Assembly: GCA_010093485.1 (NCBI GenBank)
Contig: MU001492.1
Coordinates: 26,228-90,227 of the forward strand
Reading direction: 5' to 3'
Length of the DNA stretch: 64,000 bases
Source: Karstenula rhodostoma CBS 690.94
Lineage: Eukaryota; Ascomycota; Dothideomycetes; Pleosporales; Didymosphaeriaceae
Part shown: positions 1-14,800 of the stretch, one piece after another
How positions within the stretch are numbered: position 1 is the first letter of the stretch
How the letters are laid out: each line of letters starts with the position of its first letter
Position numbers and translations under genes: made by a program
The notes under the pieces: generated by a model
Told to the model about the DNA's origin: nothing
Seen by the model: the letters and a program-made list of their open reading frames with translations, nothing else
The model's database searches: none

Positions 1-3000
1 AATTTCTTATTATTAAATTTTTTTACTTTAGGGTCTAGGTATTATATAAGATCTTAATATATTTTAGTAACTAAAATTATTTTTTTTAATTTAGATCTAG
101 ATATTTTTTTACTTTAGTAAATATATAGGCTATTATTTTCCTACTTAGGGCCCTAAAGTAAGGAGGTCTATATATATAGGGAATAGGTATATCTCTATCT
201 ATATAGGTTTATTAGTTAGATTAATTCTAAGGTATAGATAATATATTAATAAGTCTAGAAATTATAAATAGAGTATTATATTATTAAGTAGAATTTATAT
301 ATTAGGGATAGATATTTTACTTATATTCTTTTCTCTTTTTATATATATACTATTAATAACTAATAAAGTATAGAATAGGAAAAAGTAATATAGGTAGTAA
401 TATTTACCTATATATATTTTTCTTTTAGTTTTAATAAGAACTATCCTTTTTATCTATTAATAACTCTCTATTATTAGAATTTTTATATATTAATAGATAT
501 ATACTAAGTCTATTTAGAATTAATATTATACTAGTTTTATTTTAGCTAGCTTAATACTATACCCTTTCTAGTTAGCCTATATATAGATACTAGGTATATT
601 TTAGCTACTTTTTTAGTCCCCCTTTATTTATATATTAGTAAAGTATAATATACCTTTTTATCCCCCCTATTTTATTAAGTTACTCTATCTTATAGTAAAT
701 CTCTATAATATATATAAATTATAATTATTATTTCTATATATATTATATTTATACTAAAATATATTATAGCTAGAATTTTAGAAAAGAAACTATACTATAA
801 TTTAGTTATATAGTAAAAGTAATAGACTTAGCTAGAGATAATATAAATTAAAAGTAATAAAAATTAGAATATAAATTAATTAAGAATATAGAAATACTAT
901 ATAATTTAAATAGAATTTCTATAATACTAGTAAAAAGTACTTTAAATTAGTAGATTATACTAAAATAGGTAAATAGGGGTAGAATAAAAGAAAAGAATTA
1001 TTAGCTTATAACTATTTTAATATAATTAAAGTATTAGAAATAGTATTTAGTTATATTATTATAGAAATAGTTATAGATTATATAACTATTATATAAATAA
1101 ATAAATATATTATACTTTATAGTAGCTTTAATAATAATTAAATTATATATATTATAGTAATAATTATTATTATATACTAGTAGACTAGAATAGAGTATTT
1201 TAGCCTTAATAGAGATAATAAAATTCTTATAATTTTATAAAAAAAAATAGTTATTAAATAGATTATTAATTAACTCTTAAATTTTATATTTTTATTTAAA
1301 TATAGTAGTATTATAGTACTCTCTATTAAAGTAAAAAAATATCTTATTAAAAAAAAGAATATAATAATATAATATATAGAATATAAAATTATAAGCTTTA
1401 TTAAAATAAATAAATATTACTTAAACTATAATAGATAGGGAAGATAGCCTTAATTTTAGCCCTAATCTAGATTAAAATTAGTAGACTACTAAGATAAAAA
1501 AAATATATAATATTATTTAATTTTAGCTATAGTCTAGATTAAAATTAAATAGTTACTAAGCTAGACTAGAAAAATATTATATATTAGTATATAATAAGAA
1601 TAATATAATTATTAGTATTAAATAATAAATATACTAGTAATAATAATATATATACTATTAAATATTTATAAAGAAAAAAAACTAATTAAAAGTAATTTAC
1701 TAGATATATTATAGTATATATATAAAACTATATATTTTAGGGACCCTATATATAGGAAAGTATATAATAAAAATAATTCTACTAGTAATATTTTTATAGT
1801 ATCTATACTAGAGGATATACTATAATAAATATATTAATATATTTTAAAAAAAAATATTATCTAGTTTATTATATAAGAGTATAAGAATTAAATAATAGAG
1901 AATAAAAAAGCTAATATTAGAAAAGTATATAAAAATACTAGTAGGGTTAGTACTAAAAAGAGGTATACTAAAAAATAAAATAAAAAAAAAAAAAACTAAA
2001 ATATAAAAAAAAAAAGAAAAAAGTAACTAAGAAAAACTAGTATAAAAGAGGTAAATAAAAAACTAAAATAAAAATTAAAAAAAATAATAATATAAAAAGT
2101 AATAAATATATAAAACTTATCTACTATAATACCTAAAAATATTATAATAAATAAAGAGGAATAAAAATATAAAAAGTTTATTTAGAGTTTATTAAAAATA
2201 GGTATAGATATAATAGATAATATAATTAATAGAACTATAATAGTTAAAATAGTAAATTATTTATAAAATTAGAAAATAGTATTATAGATATAGAGAATAT
2301 AATATAAAAAGGAAAAAAAATTCTTTACTAATATAGAAAATAGAGTAAGTAAACTTATAGTAAAAAAAAGTATATTATTTAAAAGAAATAGAAAAAGTAA
2401 TATAAATTAAAAATAAAACTAACTAGTACTATTATAGTATTTAAAAGATATATATATAAAGTCTAGTTTTATAAAAAAAAATATAATAAAATTTATATTA
2501 TTATATATAATAGTAAAGTAAAACTAGACTATTAGAATTATTAGGAAAATAAAATAGTAATAGATATAAATAATAATTTAAATAGAATTTAAAGTAGTAA
2601 AAATAATAATATAAAAGTAAAAAGTATTATCTAGTAAATAAAAAAAAGACTATATAACTATAATAAAGGAATATTTATTTAGAGTTTTATATTATATAAT
2701 AAAAAGGGAAAAAGTTATAAAGTATATAGATTTATTTATATAAAAAGAGTTTAGAAAATAACTAAAAATAAAAAAAAGATAATATATATTAAAAATAAAG
2801 TTTAGAATTAAAATATTTATAATTTTACCTTAGAATACTATTTTAAATATATATATTAAAAGAGGTATAACTATAATATAATTTAACTTCTAGATAAATA
2901 TAATTATAAAGTATAATAAAAAGGTATTTAAAAATTCTATAGTAATTAAGAATATATATATTACTTATATAATAAATAAACTATCTTCTAAAAAATTATT

Positions 3001-3110
3001 ACTAGAGAAATTATTAAATAATAACTTAGTAAAATATAACTTAGTAAAAAATCTATAGTTAGTATATTATATTATTAAAAAAAAAGGTTTTAGTAATATT
3101 AGTATATAGG
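1..3110. other. Unassigned degenerate repeat DNA
   Basis: From about 780 to 3110 the plus strand is strongly A-rich, as seen on the coding strand of mutated transposons elsewhere in the block, so a plus-strand decayed element is possible. I looked for transposase or polymerase motifs and found nothing I would defend. Positions 1-780 contain short TA-rich stretches and no recognisable gene. Confidence 0.5.
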
Positions 3111-3121
3111 AGAATATACCT

Positions 3122-3216
3122 TATAATAGGGGTTAATAGAAAAATTTAGATATATATAAAAAATTATACTAAAGGGAACTATAGAAAAATTAAACTTTTA
3201 TAACTACCCCTATTAT
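3122..3216. repeat. Short inverted repeat (hairpin)
   Basis: A 12-base arm at 3122-3133 (tataataggggt) is matched by its reverse complement at 3205-3216, with a 71-base loop. The arms are among the most G/C-rich words nearby. It could be a pair of terminal repeats of a miniature element or a remnant of one. It lies directly upstream of the 22-bp tandem array. Confidence 0.5.
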
Positions 3217-3232
3217 AGTTTCTAAATACTAG

Positions 3233-3505
3233 GTATTAATTAATAAAATAATTAGTATTAATTAATAAAATAATTAGTATTAGTTAATAAAATAATTAGT
3301 ATTAGTTAATAAAATAATTAGTATTAGTTAATAGAATATTAAGTATTAGTTAATAAAATAATTAGTATTAATTAATAGAATATTAAGTATTAGTTAATAG
3401 AATAATTAATATTAGTTAATAAATAGGATAATTAGTATTAGTTAATAGAATACTAGATATTAGTTAATAGAATATTAAATATTAGTTAATAAAATATTAG
3501 ATATT
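3233..3505. repeat. 22-bp minisatellite
   Basis: About a dozen imperfect tandem copies of a 22-bp unit built on tattagttaataaaataatt, with runs of exact copies near 3236-3330 and more variable copies (aatattaagtattag variants) afterwards. Unit length is mostly constant, with one longer spacing near 3420. No coding function is evident. Confidence 0.85.
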
Positions 3506-3509
3506 ATTA

Positions 3510-6500
3510 CATTATATATATACTACTTTTTATAAAATATATAATATATATTCTATAATCTAATATACTTAGCTTAAATATTTTTATAATAGAGGTATTA
3601 ATAAATTTTTTAAATTAAAACTTTTTATATATTTAGGTTATTAATAACCTATTAAATTACTAAATTTAGAATTAATTTTTTAAATAATAGTTTTACTTTT
3701 ATAAAAAAACCTTAGGCTTTTTTATTTATAAAAGGTAATCTATTTTTATAATTAATCTATTAGACTACTTTTTAAATAATAGAAATCTAGCTATTTCTTT
3801 TAACTTTTTTAAAAAATTATTACTAAAAATCTAGGTTTTTTATAGAGTAAAATTTATTTTATTATTATACTTTTATATAATATAGTTTATAAAAGGGCTT
3901 AGATTTGTTTTTTTTTTTTAGGGCTATCTATCTTTTTTATTATAGGTATCTTAATAATTTATTAATAATTATATTATATTTTCTAGATTTATAGATAATT
4001 TTAAAATTTTAAAATAAAATAGTCTCTAACTAGTAATTTATAACTAACCTAGAAAGATTTATAGAAAATTAATTAAATTATAAAATTAAAATAATAGTAT
4101 TTATTTTAATAATAAATTAGGTTTTATATAGATATAATATAAATTTTTTAAGTATCTATACTATTATTTTATATTCTAATTTAGTTAAATACTATTTTAA
4201 TTTAGTTTTAAACTATAAAGTATTTTTAAATTAAATAAAATAATATTTTTTATTTTTTTTTATTTATTTAATATATATACCTCCTTTCTATATACTTATA
4301 TCTATATAGAGGAAAATATAATATTCTAATTTATAATTTAAAATTATTAAAACTAGAATAGTAATAATATTTTTTTTTTAAATTTTTATTAATTATTTTT
4401 TAATATTTTTTTATATCTATTCCTAATTTTTCCTTATTAGTCTATATAATAATCTTATTTTAATAGAAAAATAAAAAATCTATTACTAATAGTAAATATA
4501 AATTCTAATAAATTATTATATTTTATTTATATTATTATATTTTTTCTAGACTAAGATTTTTTCTATTTTCTTTTCTTATAGTAACTATCTATTAGAGAAG
4601 ACTTTATAATTAATAATTTCTATTTAATTTATTTTCTAGAATAATTTTATTTCTAATATTATAGTATAGGCTCTTTCTAAATCTACTAATACCCTATTAA
4701 ATTAGATAATATACTTAAAAATAAATTATTAAATTCTAAATAGAATTTTTTTATTATAATAAATAAATTTTAGTTTAGCTAATATAATATTATTAATAAA
4801 AAATAAAATATTAGAAATCTATTTCTAAAAAATTATTAATATAAATTTCTAAAAGACTTTTAGTAAATTAATTACTTTTATAAATAGAGTATAGTATTTT
4901 ATTAAATTAATAAATATTTAAAAGATAGTTATATCTCTTAAAGCTATATATAAAAAAATCTAGTTAAATTCTAAAAATAAATTAAATAGTAAATAAGTTA
5001 CTTTATTTTTAATTTTTTTTAAAAATTTATTAACTAAAGGTAGTAGATTTATATCTTACTCTAAAACCTTATTATATTATTAATTAATTAATATCCTTTA
5101 TTTTTCTTTAGTATAAAAAACTAAGAATTTTAATACTAACTATTATATATTTTAAAACTTTATTAGTTAATTTAATTCTTAATTATTTTATATACTATAG
5201 AGAGGAGCTTTTTTAAATAATTAAATTTTTTTATCTACTAAATTTTATATAGTAGGGTCTAAATTTAATAAAAAAATATAATATTTTTATTAATTATAGT
5301 TATTTTTTAAATTTTTTAAATAAAAGCTATTTTTTAATAGAATATTAACTAATATATTAATATAATTTTACTAAATAAAAGCTAGTCCCCTATATTTTTT
5401 TTTTTTAATTATTTTAGAATTAATTATTATTCTTTTAGAAAGTTTATATATCTAAACTTAAAAATTTCTAAATATATATTTTATTATAGTTTCTAAAGAC
5501 TTATTACTACTAATTACTATTTAATAGTTTTTTTTCTTTAGTTTAGTTTTTTAATTTCTAAAGATTAATTATTTTTTAACTAGTCTATTAGTTTTATTTT
5601 ATCTATTACTTTTTTATATATTATAAAAAAAAATTCTAATTTTTTACTAACTATTTTCTAATACTCTTTTATTTATTATTTTAGTAGCTTTTATTTATTT
5701 ACTTTTTATTTATTTTATTTATCCTCTATTTTTTTATTACTAATATATATAGTATTAGAATTTACCTCTTTTAAGTATATTTTTTTAATAAGTATATTTA
5801 CTAAATATTTTCTAAATCTTTATTACTTTACTTATAATTTAATAATATAAATATATCTAATCTAAAAAATAAACCTATTCTTTTTCTATTTACTAAAATA
5901 ATTCTATAAAAATAATATTCTATTAGAGTAAATTCTATTACTAACTAAACTATTATTATAAAGGGAATATTTAGAATAATAGGCCTTTAGATATTCTATA
6001 TAATTTTAAAGTAAATAGAAATAAATACTAATTTAATTTAAAATAAAATACTATAAATAGTTTCTATATATTTATTTAAATTTCTATTTATTTCTATTAT
6101 CCCTAATTATTCTTTAATAAATAAGTAGTTTTAATTTTAATTCTAGATTATAATACTTAATACCCTAATAGTAATATATTATATAATATTTAGTTTTAAT
6201 CTAGAATTAAATAATATCTTATAGTAGCTTTTTAAAATTATAATAAAATAGATAAATAGTTTAGTTAAAATATTCTAAATATTTATTTATCTTTTTAGTT
6301 TAATTCTACTTTTAAAATCTATTTTATTTACTATTTTTTAGTATTTATTTTCTATTTCCCTAATAGTATATTAGATAGTTTATATTATATTTTTTTATAT
6401 AATCTAGTATAGACTAGGATATAACTTTTCTACTATTACTTTAAATAAAATTATAGTTTTATATAAATAATTTTAACTCTACTACTCTATTAAAGTTTCT

Positions 6501-9019
6501 AATTAATATAAATTAATAAAAATATAACTAGAAGAATTTTATTATAATAAGTTATTAAATTTTTTTTTTTTCTTTATAAGTAATTATTATATTTTCTAAT
6601 AAAACTTTTTTTAAAAAAAAATTAATTCTACTATAATTTTTTTTACCTTTTAAGTAAGGGTAGCTATAAGAATAAAACTAGTATTTAAAATATTAATAAA
6701 AATTATAAATTTTTTATTTAATAAAAAATAAAAATTATTTAGTTTTTTTTTTTTTTTATTTTTAATTCTAGTATATTTTAAGCCTACTTACCCTTTACTT
6801 CTATAGACTTAGAAATCTATTAGTTTACCTCTATAATTATAGTTTATAGTATTAATTTCTTATTATTTATTTTAGATAGGAAAAATCCTAAATAAAACTC
6901 TCTAATTAGAGATTAAAAATTAATTTTAATTTTTTTTTTTTAAAAGTTTTTTATTTAAGTTACTACTATAGATTTATTTATTTTAGAATTAATTATTTTC
7001 TTAAAAACTAATTAAATAGTTTATTTTTAAAAACCTTTTCTTTATATTTTTATTCTAGTTATATTTATTTTTTTAATTAGATTTATTTTTTTTTTTTAGC
7101 GCGAGACCTCTAATAGAATTATATAAAATACTTTAACCTTATATATTATATTAATTTCTAATTTCTAGTTATTTTATTTACTACTTATTAATCTAAAATT
7201 TAATTAGTCTAATTTATATTTAAAATTAGTAGAAGCTTTTTTATTTTCTAAACTAGAAATCTAGTTAAAGTTCCTTTTTAAATTCTTATTACTAATATTA
7301 AAATACTATTTTATTTTATAAATAAAGTACTATAACTATAGATTTTTCTAGAATTATAATATAAGCCCTCTAAATTATTTAAGCTAAAAATATTTTAAAC
7401 TATAGTAGAAATTAAAAAACTAGACTTTAGTATTAAAAATTTTATAATATTAGTCTTTTTTAATAAGTCTTTATTACTAAAAATATTTTTTTATATTATA
7501 GATATTTTTTCTATAGATTTTATAACTCTAGATTTAATATTTCTAATTATAAATTATCTAGATACTAGTACTAAGGTTAATAGTTAAATAATAAAAATTT
7601 TTAAATAATTTATTATTTTATTTTATATAAAGGGTTAGGTCTATTAGCTTATTAAAAGTATATTAATTATTAGCTAGTTTACTAAAAATTAAACTAGTAG
7701 TAATAGGTATAAATATTTTCTACTATTAATATTTTTTTATTATTAAAATAAGCCCTTTTATTTTTATAATAATTTTTTAAATTTATATATCTATTTTTTT
7801 TTTTTTTTTTTTATTACTTAGAGCTTTTCTTTCTTTTTATCTCTTAAAGAACTTTTAGGGTAATAGAATAATTAAAATTATAAGTAATATAATTTTAAAG
7901 TAATCTAGATTTATAATTATTTATTATTTATTTTATTATATAGTCTAAATAGTTTTATTTTAATTTCTATACTATTATAGAAAGTTATATATTTTTTATA
8001 TTTAATAGATATTTATATTTCTATTTTTTAGATAATTTTCTATTAATATTTTATATATTACTATAGTTTTATTATTCTAGCTAAAACTTTTAAAGAAGAG
8101 AGTTTCTACTTCTAGTTATATAATTTATAATTAAATAAAAATAGTCTAGATATAATTATTAAATTTATAGAAATAATTATATAGTAAAATAAATTATTAA
8201 TTTATTTTATTTAACTAGCTTTTTAAATAGACTTTAATTAACTTTTAATACTTAGAATTTATTAATAAGTATTTAGAGTAAAATATTTTCTAGAATTTAT
8301 TCTAGTATATACTAGAGTTTTTATATACTAGTAACTTTATAATATCTCTTTAGTAAATTCTAAAATAGAAATAAAATAGTTTTTATTTCTTTAGTTTATT
8401 ATTTTATTCTATATTTTTTATTTAGAAATTATAGTCTTTTAGAAATACTATAATATTAATACTACTAAAATTTAGTATATTACTATTATTTAAACTAAAA
8501 ATAAACTAGACTATAGTTTTTTTTTAAAAATATATTTCTTTTTTATTTTATTTTTTAGTAAACTACTTCCTCTCTTTTATTTTATTTAAGAAATAATTAC
8601 TAATATTCTAGTTTACTTAGCCTATACTATTTTTTATAGGGGTAAATAGGTTTACTAGAATATAGTAAAAATTATATAAATCTATATTCTTTAGTATATT
8701 TTTTAAATTAAAATTAGTTTTTTTTTTTTTTTTTTTTTTAGTATTTTTTAATCTTTAGTAATCCTACTTTAGGTAACTAAGTTATAACTTTTTACTTAAG
8801 TAAAATCTACTACTAATATTTTACTTTTTTATTTTTCTTTTAATTTAATTATTATTTAGGTTATAATTATATAGAATCTATTATATCTATTTTTTTTTTA
8901 AATCTAGTAACTATTTAAAGGTCTACTAGCCTATTATTTAAATTTTCTAAATAATTATTTAAAAGTCTATTATTCTATTATTTTTTTTTAAAAATCTATT
9001 AGTTTATTATATTTTCTTC
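3510..9019. other. Unassigned degenerate repeat DNA, target of element A
   Basis: T-rich on the plus strand over most of its length, the mirror image of the A-rich stretch before it, which suggests a decayed minus-strand element. A small G/C island (agcgcgagacctc) lies near 7099. Just before element A, between about 8905 and 9020, there are loose ~45-bp tandem copies of a motif containing tatttaaaagtctact. The same motif resumes after element A at about 35160, so element A landed inside this array. No protein family was recognised. Confidence 0.5.
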
Positions 9020-9024
9020 CTAAC

Positions 9025-9270
9025 TATAAGGGTTAATTTAATCTAAGGTTAAATCCCCTTATAGGATATTTATCTATCTTTAAGCTTAGACCTTAGCTAG
9101 TAGTCTATATATAGATTAATTAGTAAATCTTAAATATCTAGTATATAGAAAGTCCCTTTCTAGAATTTTTTTTATTTTAGTATTTTAAGTTTAGTTTTAA
9201 TTTATATAGTTTCTTTTATCTATTTAATTCTAAGAGTATTTATTTTATTTAGCTATATTCTAGCCTTATA
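9025..9270 (+). repeat. 5' LTR of element A
   Basis: 246 bp, plus orientation. It aligns along its whole length with the LTRs at 34908, 22608 (reverse) and 30495 (reverse). The flanking ctaac at 9020-9024 is the left half of the target site duplication. Confidence 0.9.
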
Positions 9271-9379
9271 TTAAATTTAAAACCCTTTTTTTTAGCTAGA
9301 AATTAGTAACTATAATATCTACCTTTAGCTCTTTAAATATAGAAAAATTTATTAAAATTCTAAAATTTTTCTTTAGGTT

Positions 9380-9600
9380 AGCTATTAAGGTACTAGAATA
9401 TCCTCTAAAGTCCTTATTAAAGACTAGTTATTAAAATACTAGAATATTCTCTAAAGTTCTTATTAAAAACTAGCTATTAAAATACTAGAATATCCTTTAA
9501 AATTCTTATTAAAGACTAACTATTAAAATACTAGAATATTCTTTAAAATCCTTATTAAAGACTAGCTATTAAGATACTAGAATATCCTTTTAAATTTTTT
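9380..9600 (+). repeat. 46-bp tandem repeat in leader of element A
   Basis: About four and a half copies of a 46-bp unit (agctattaaggtactagaat...) lie between the 5' LTR and gag. The same array is present, in reverse, at 30213-30393 in copy B, so it belongs to the element family. Confidence 0.85.
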
Positions 9601-12600
9601 AAACTCTTTTAAAAACTTACTAATATTAGATATCTTTAGTAGAATTAATTACTATAAAAATTAAATTTCTTTTAAATAAAAATATATATTTATTATAGAT
9701 ATATTAAAAATAATATATATATTTTTAGTAAATAAACTTAAAATATAACTAACTATTTATTTATTACTTATATTTTATCTACCTAAATTTATCTTTTACC
9801 CTTATAGTAAATATTAATTTATATAATATTTTTATTTTAAATAGCCCTTTTTTTTTATTTACTTTACCTTTAAATAGCTCTATACCTACTATACTACTAC
9901 CTATAACTAAGTATATAAAAATAAAATCTCTAGTATCTAAATAGTTTATTAATAAAAATTTAATACCTTTTTTTTAGAATTATATTAGGACTTATTCTAT
10001 AAGCTACGCTACTAAAGTAATAGTAACTTTTAATTTTAGTAAAAAAAACCTTAATAATATTTTAAAAATAAATAATCTCTATTATAATATAACTATAGAT
10101 AAGATATTATATATACTACTCTAAAATTATTTATTTATTCTAATATAAAAATAAATACTAGTAGTTAAAACCTTTAGTATATAATCTCTTTATAAGTTAA
10201 AAGATCTATTTTTCTAAATTAAATTTTTCCTACTAGAACTAGATATCTAGTTATCTAAAGGTATTAAAAAATATCTAGCTAATATTAGTAAGGTTAAAAA
10301 GGAATTAGACCTCTATTAGAATTCTAAAACTAGAAACTATAAAAAGGAAGAAAATAACTTTAAGACTAGTTTATAAATAATTAGACTATAAAAGCTAAAG
10401 AAAATATCTAAACTATATATAACCTTTATTAATATTAATATAATTATTCTAAACCTAATTATTTTAAATAGAAAGGACCTAGAGACCTTAAATTACTAAG
10501 GTCTAGAGTTTACTACTATTTTTAATATATATATAGACTATATTAAAACTAATATAGTTCTATTTACTATAAAGCTATAGCTTATAGCCTTATTCTATTA
10601 TATATATAAAGTATAGAACTAGTAATAAAAACTAGTCTAATAAAATATTAATTTAAATAATAAAATTAATATTATAATAGACTTCTAGATATAGACTTAA
10701 AAGGAAAATAATTATCTATAAATTAAAATTATAGAATTAAAAAAAACTACTAAGACTAAAAATTAACTAATATAGATAATAATTAATAACTTAAATAATA
10801 ATAATAGTTTTAAGTTACTCTACTAGTTTAGTACTTTCCCTACTAAGCTAGTATCTACTATTAAATATAATACTAAACTAATTATTCTAAAGATAGATAA
10901 TTAGTAAAATATAAACTATTTTACTATAAATTAATATATTCTAAAAGTAAATACCCCTAGTAAACTTTTTTATAAAGTACTAAACCTTTATTATATAAAA
11001 TATTAAATTTACTAGAATAAATATCTATTCTCTAAAATTCTAGACCCTAATAAATTTAATAGTAATAAGACTTAGTTTAAGCTATAGTTCTATTTACTAA
11101 AGGTTAAAATTAAGTCTAATATAAACTATTTTTAGTAAAATACTTCTAAAGAATATATTATAGTTATTACTAATTATATTAATATATAGCTAGAAGGCTA
11201 TATTTTTAAAATTTTTAATATCTAGAAATAATAGTAATTAACTATATCTCTTATAGATCTATATAACTACCTTTAAGCTATATTTATATTACTAAACTAG
11301 AATATTAATATTTATATTAATTTCTAAAAAATAATACTTCTATTTAAAAGAGATATAAATTTATTTATTATATAGTATAATATATTTATAAACTAGACTA
11401 GATTTTATTTTAATAATTTTAAAGAAATACTCTATAAAAAACTCTATATAAAGTTTACTAACTAATTTATCTAAAATACTATTAACCCTACTATAGACTA
11501 TAATAAATTTTATATTATTATTTATAAGTTATATAAAGCCTTTAAGTATAATTATTAAACTAATTATAACTAATTTACTTTTTCTACCCTATATTATTAT
11601 AAGGAGTTTTTATTATAAATAGTTACTTTAGCCCTTTATTATACTATAGGACTACCTAAAGATACTATAGTAAAATTAGTTTTAAAATACTAATTTACTA
11701 ACCCTAGATATAGATACTCTAGGAAGTAGTATTATAAGAATTAAATATATTATAATTATTTTTTTAAAAACTATATCTACTATAATTATCCTATTAAACT
11801 TTATAATAAGTATACTATTACTACTATTATAAAGATTTAAAAAAAGAATAAAACTTATTTTTTTCTAGAATTTAGTAATAAATATACCTCTAATAAAGAC
11901 TCTAAGTTAGACTTTAAATTAGAAAACTAGAGGTACTAGTTAACTCTAGACTAGTACCCCTAATAGGAATAGTAGATATAAAACTAATTAATTTATAAAA
12001 ACTAATATTCTATCTTAAAAAATATTATACTAATTCTAAAGGTATTTAAATTCCTAACTTATTTAGGGGAATACCTTTTATACTTTCTATAATATTCTAA
12101 AATAATAAATATAAAATTTATATATATAGTCTTATTAATTCTAGTATATTTATATATAATCTTATTACCTTATAGCTAGAAAAAATACTAAGGTACTAAC
12201 TTAATATTAAGTTAATATAGCTTAAATACCTAATCCCTTTTAAAAATTTTACTAATAAAAAGGCCACCTTAGTTAATTACTACTTTTAAGTAGTATTTAA
12301 TATTAATAGATATTTTATAATTATATAGTTTATCCTATATAAAATAGGAGACTATAACCTTATTATAAAATAAAAATTCTTTAAGGATATTAAAATACTA
12401 ATTAATTATTATAACTAGTATTTAATATAGCTAGATAATATATTATTATAAATTATTATTTTATTTATAGTACTATACTATCTACTTCTACTAGTTAATA
12501 AAAAATACTAGTTTAATACTAACTAATAGAATACTAACTTTAAAAAAGAGGATATTTAATTTTAATAAGTATAATTACTTTATAAGAAATACTTTTCTAT

Positions 12601-13449
12601 AAAAGAGTTTAAGATTTCTATAAAGTCTATAATATTATCTATCTCTCTAGTATAAACTACCCCCTAAAACTATAGTAATTATTAACTATCTTTAATAAAG
12701 TCTATTCTAGATAAGGACTTTATTATAATATATTATATATTTTTAAATAAGAATAGTAATAAAACTAAACTACTAAAATCTAGAAATAAAAGTTAGTAAT
12801 TAGCTAAGTCTAGTATTAAGGATAATACTCTAGTATATAGATATAGTAATAAATTACTATATAATAATAAATTATTACTAGGGGAATTAACTACCTTTAT
12901 TAAGCCTAATTCTACTAGAGACTCTAGTAAATAAACTACTAAAAAACTCTTATAAAAGCTAAGAATTAAACTAAAAAACTATTTAAAAAATTAAGTTATT
13001 ATTATTTTCTACCTTATAAAGTAGCTTTAATATAAAAAAGATTTATATAAAATAAATAAAATACTATTTAATTTAGGGCTATTATCTCTAAAAGAACCTT
13101 TTAAGTATTAAATACTAATAAGGAAATAGCTTTTTAAAGTTAGTATTAATATTTTAACTATTTTTATTATAGTATTTATAGTTAGTATATAAGATATAGA
13201 GATTAGCTCTATTAATTAATATAAATTATTTAAATTTATAGAAGCTAAGTATTATAAGAAAGAAACTATAGCTAACTTTTTAAAAAAGTCTTAAAAATAG
13301 CTACTTATAGAATTTAAAACTAAGCTTCCCTACTATAGATAGGTAGGGATAGATATTTCTTACTTTAGTAAATAAAAGGTAAATACCTTACCTCTATAAT
13401 AGAAAAATATTAACTATAATATTATTTTTACTAAGGATATTAATATTTT

Positions 13450-14800
13450 AAAAACCTTTCTACTATATTCTATATTCCTTAATAAGCTAGAATTACTATA
13501 CCTATATATTTAGAATATATTAAAAAAAAGGTTTATTTTTTTTAGTAATACTAGCTTTACCTCCCCTATCTTATATATAAAGAAGTCTAGAAAAGAGTAA
13601 TATTTTTATATTAATTATAAAAGGCTTAATAGTATTACTAAAAAGAATATTATTTCTATACTATTACTAAAGAAAACTTTTATATACCTATTTAGAATAT
13701 ATATATTTACTAAACTAGACTTATAATAAGCCTTTTACTATATATAATTTACTAAATATACCTCTAATCTCTCTATATTTTAAACTTAATATAGTAATTT
13801 TAAATATAATATTCTTCCTTTTAATATAACTAATAGACTAGTATTATTCTAATACTTTATTAATATAATTCTAACTAATATAATTAACTTAATTTATATA
13901 TTTTATATTAATAATATTCTTATCTACTTTAAGGACCCCCTAGAGTATAAGGCTTATATATTTAAAATTATTAAATAATTAAAAGAGTACTACCTCTATT
14001 ATAATATTAAGAAAAGTAAATTTACTATTTAAAAAGTTAAATTCCTAGACTTTATTATTACTACTAACGGGATTTATAAGGACCCTAAAAAGGAAATTAT
14101 AGTATAGAACTAAAAAGAGCCTACTAGTCTTTATATCCTCTAATTTTTTTTAGGATTTTATAACTACTATTAGATCTATCTTAAAAACTATAGATATATT
14201 ATTTAATCCCTTATTAAGCTAACTAAAAAAGGTATCTAGTATAAGTTTAAAAATAAGGAATATACTATTTTTTAAGCTATAAAGAATCTTTTCTACTTAA
14301 ATAATTTTATTATATAGTACTTCCCCTACTATAAAATATAGATAGAAATTAATACTAGTAATAATATTATTATAAAAGCTATTTTATAGATATAAAATAA
14401 TAGAATTTAAAAACCTTTTAGTTTCTACTTATATAAAATAAAACTAGTAAAGATAAATTATAATATTTATAATAAGGAAATACTTACTATTATAAATAGA
14501 TTATATATATAATATATCTAGCTTATTAGTCTATAGTTAGAAGAGTTATTTACTATTATTATAAACTATTATATACTTAAATACTTCTCTATAAAGTAAA
14601 AACTTATACTCTACTAGATTTATTAGTTAGAAGTATTATTCTAGTATAACTATATAATTATATTTTACCTTAAATCTATAAATATTATAGCTAATATACT
14701 ATTATAGAAATAGAAAAAACTAGTTATATAGAAAGTAAAAGCTAAGTTAACCTATATAATATATTTTTTCCCCTAATAATAAAATATTATTAATAATAAT
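13450..14800 (+). pseudogene. Decayed reverse transcriptase and RNase H of element A
   Basis: Plus-strand reading with RIP-type stops. The reverse transcriptase active site reads YINNILIY at about 13904-13927, where gypsy elements have YIDD; both D-to-N changes are the expected G-to-A changes. Downstream are a readable FLGFYNYY motif and a thumb region typical of Ty3/gypsy. RNase H begins near 14345 with E-N-S-N spacing typical of the mutated DAS motif. The order RT, RNase H, integrase is Ty3/gypsy, not copia. Confidence 0.8.

Noticed and set aside
780..3110. Pogo/Fot1-type transposase
   Set aside because: A few residues resembled a D-E-x-G context after imagining RIP reversal, but the match was too loose to report.
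3233..3505. CRISPR-like array
   Set aside because: The units are contiguous 22-bp tandem repeats without unique spacers, in a fungal genome.
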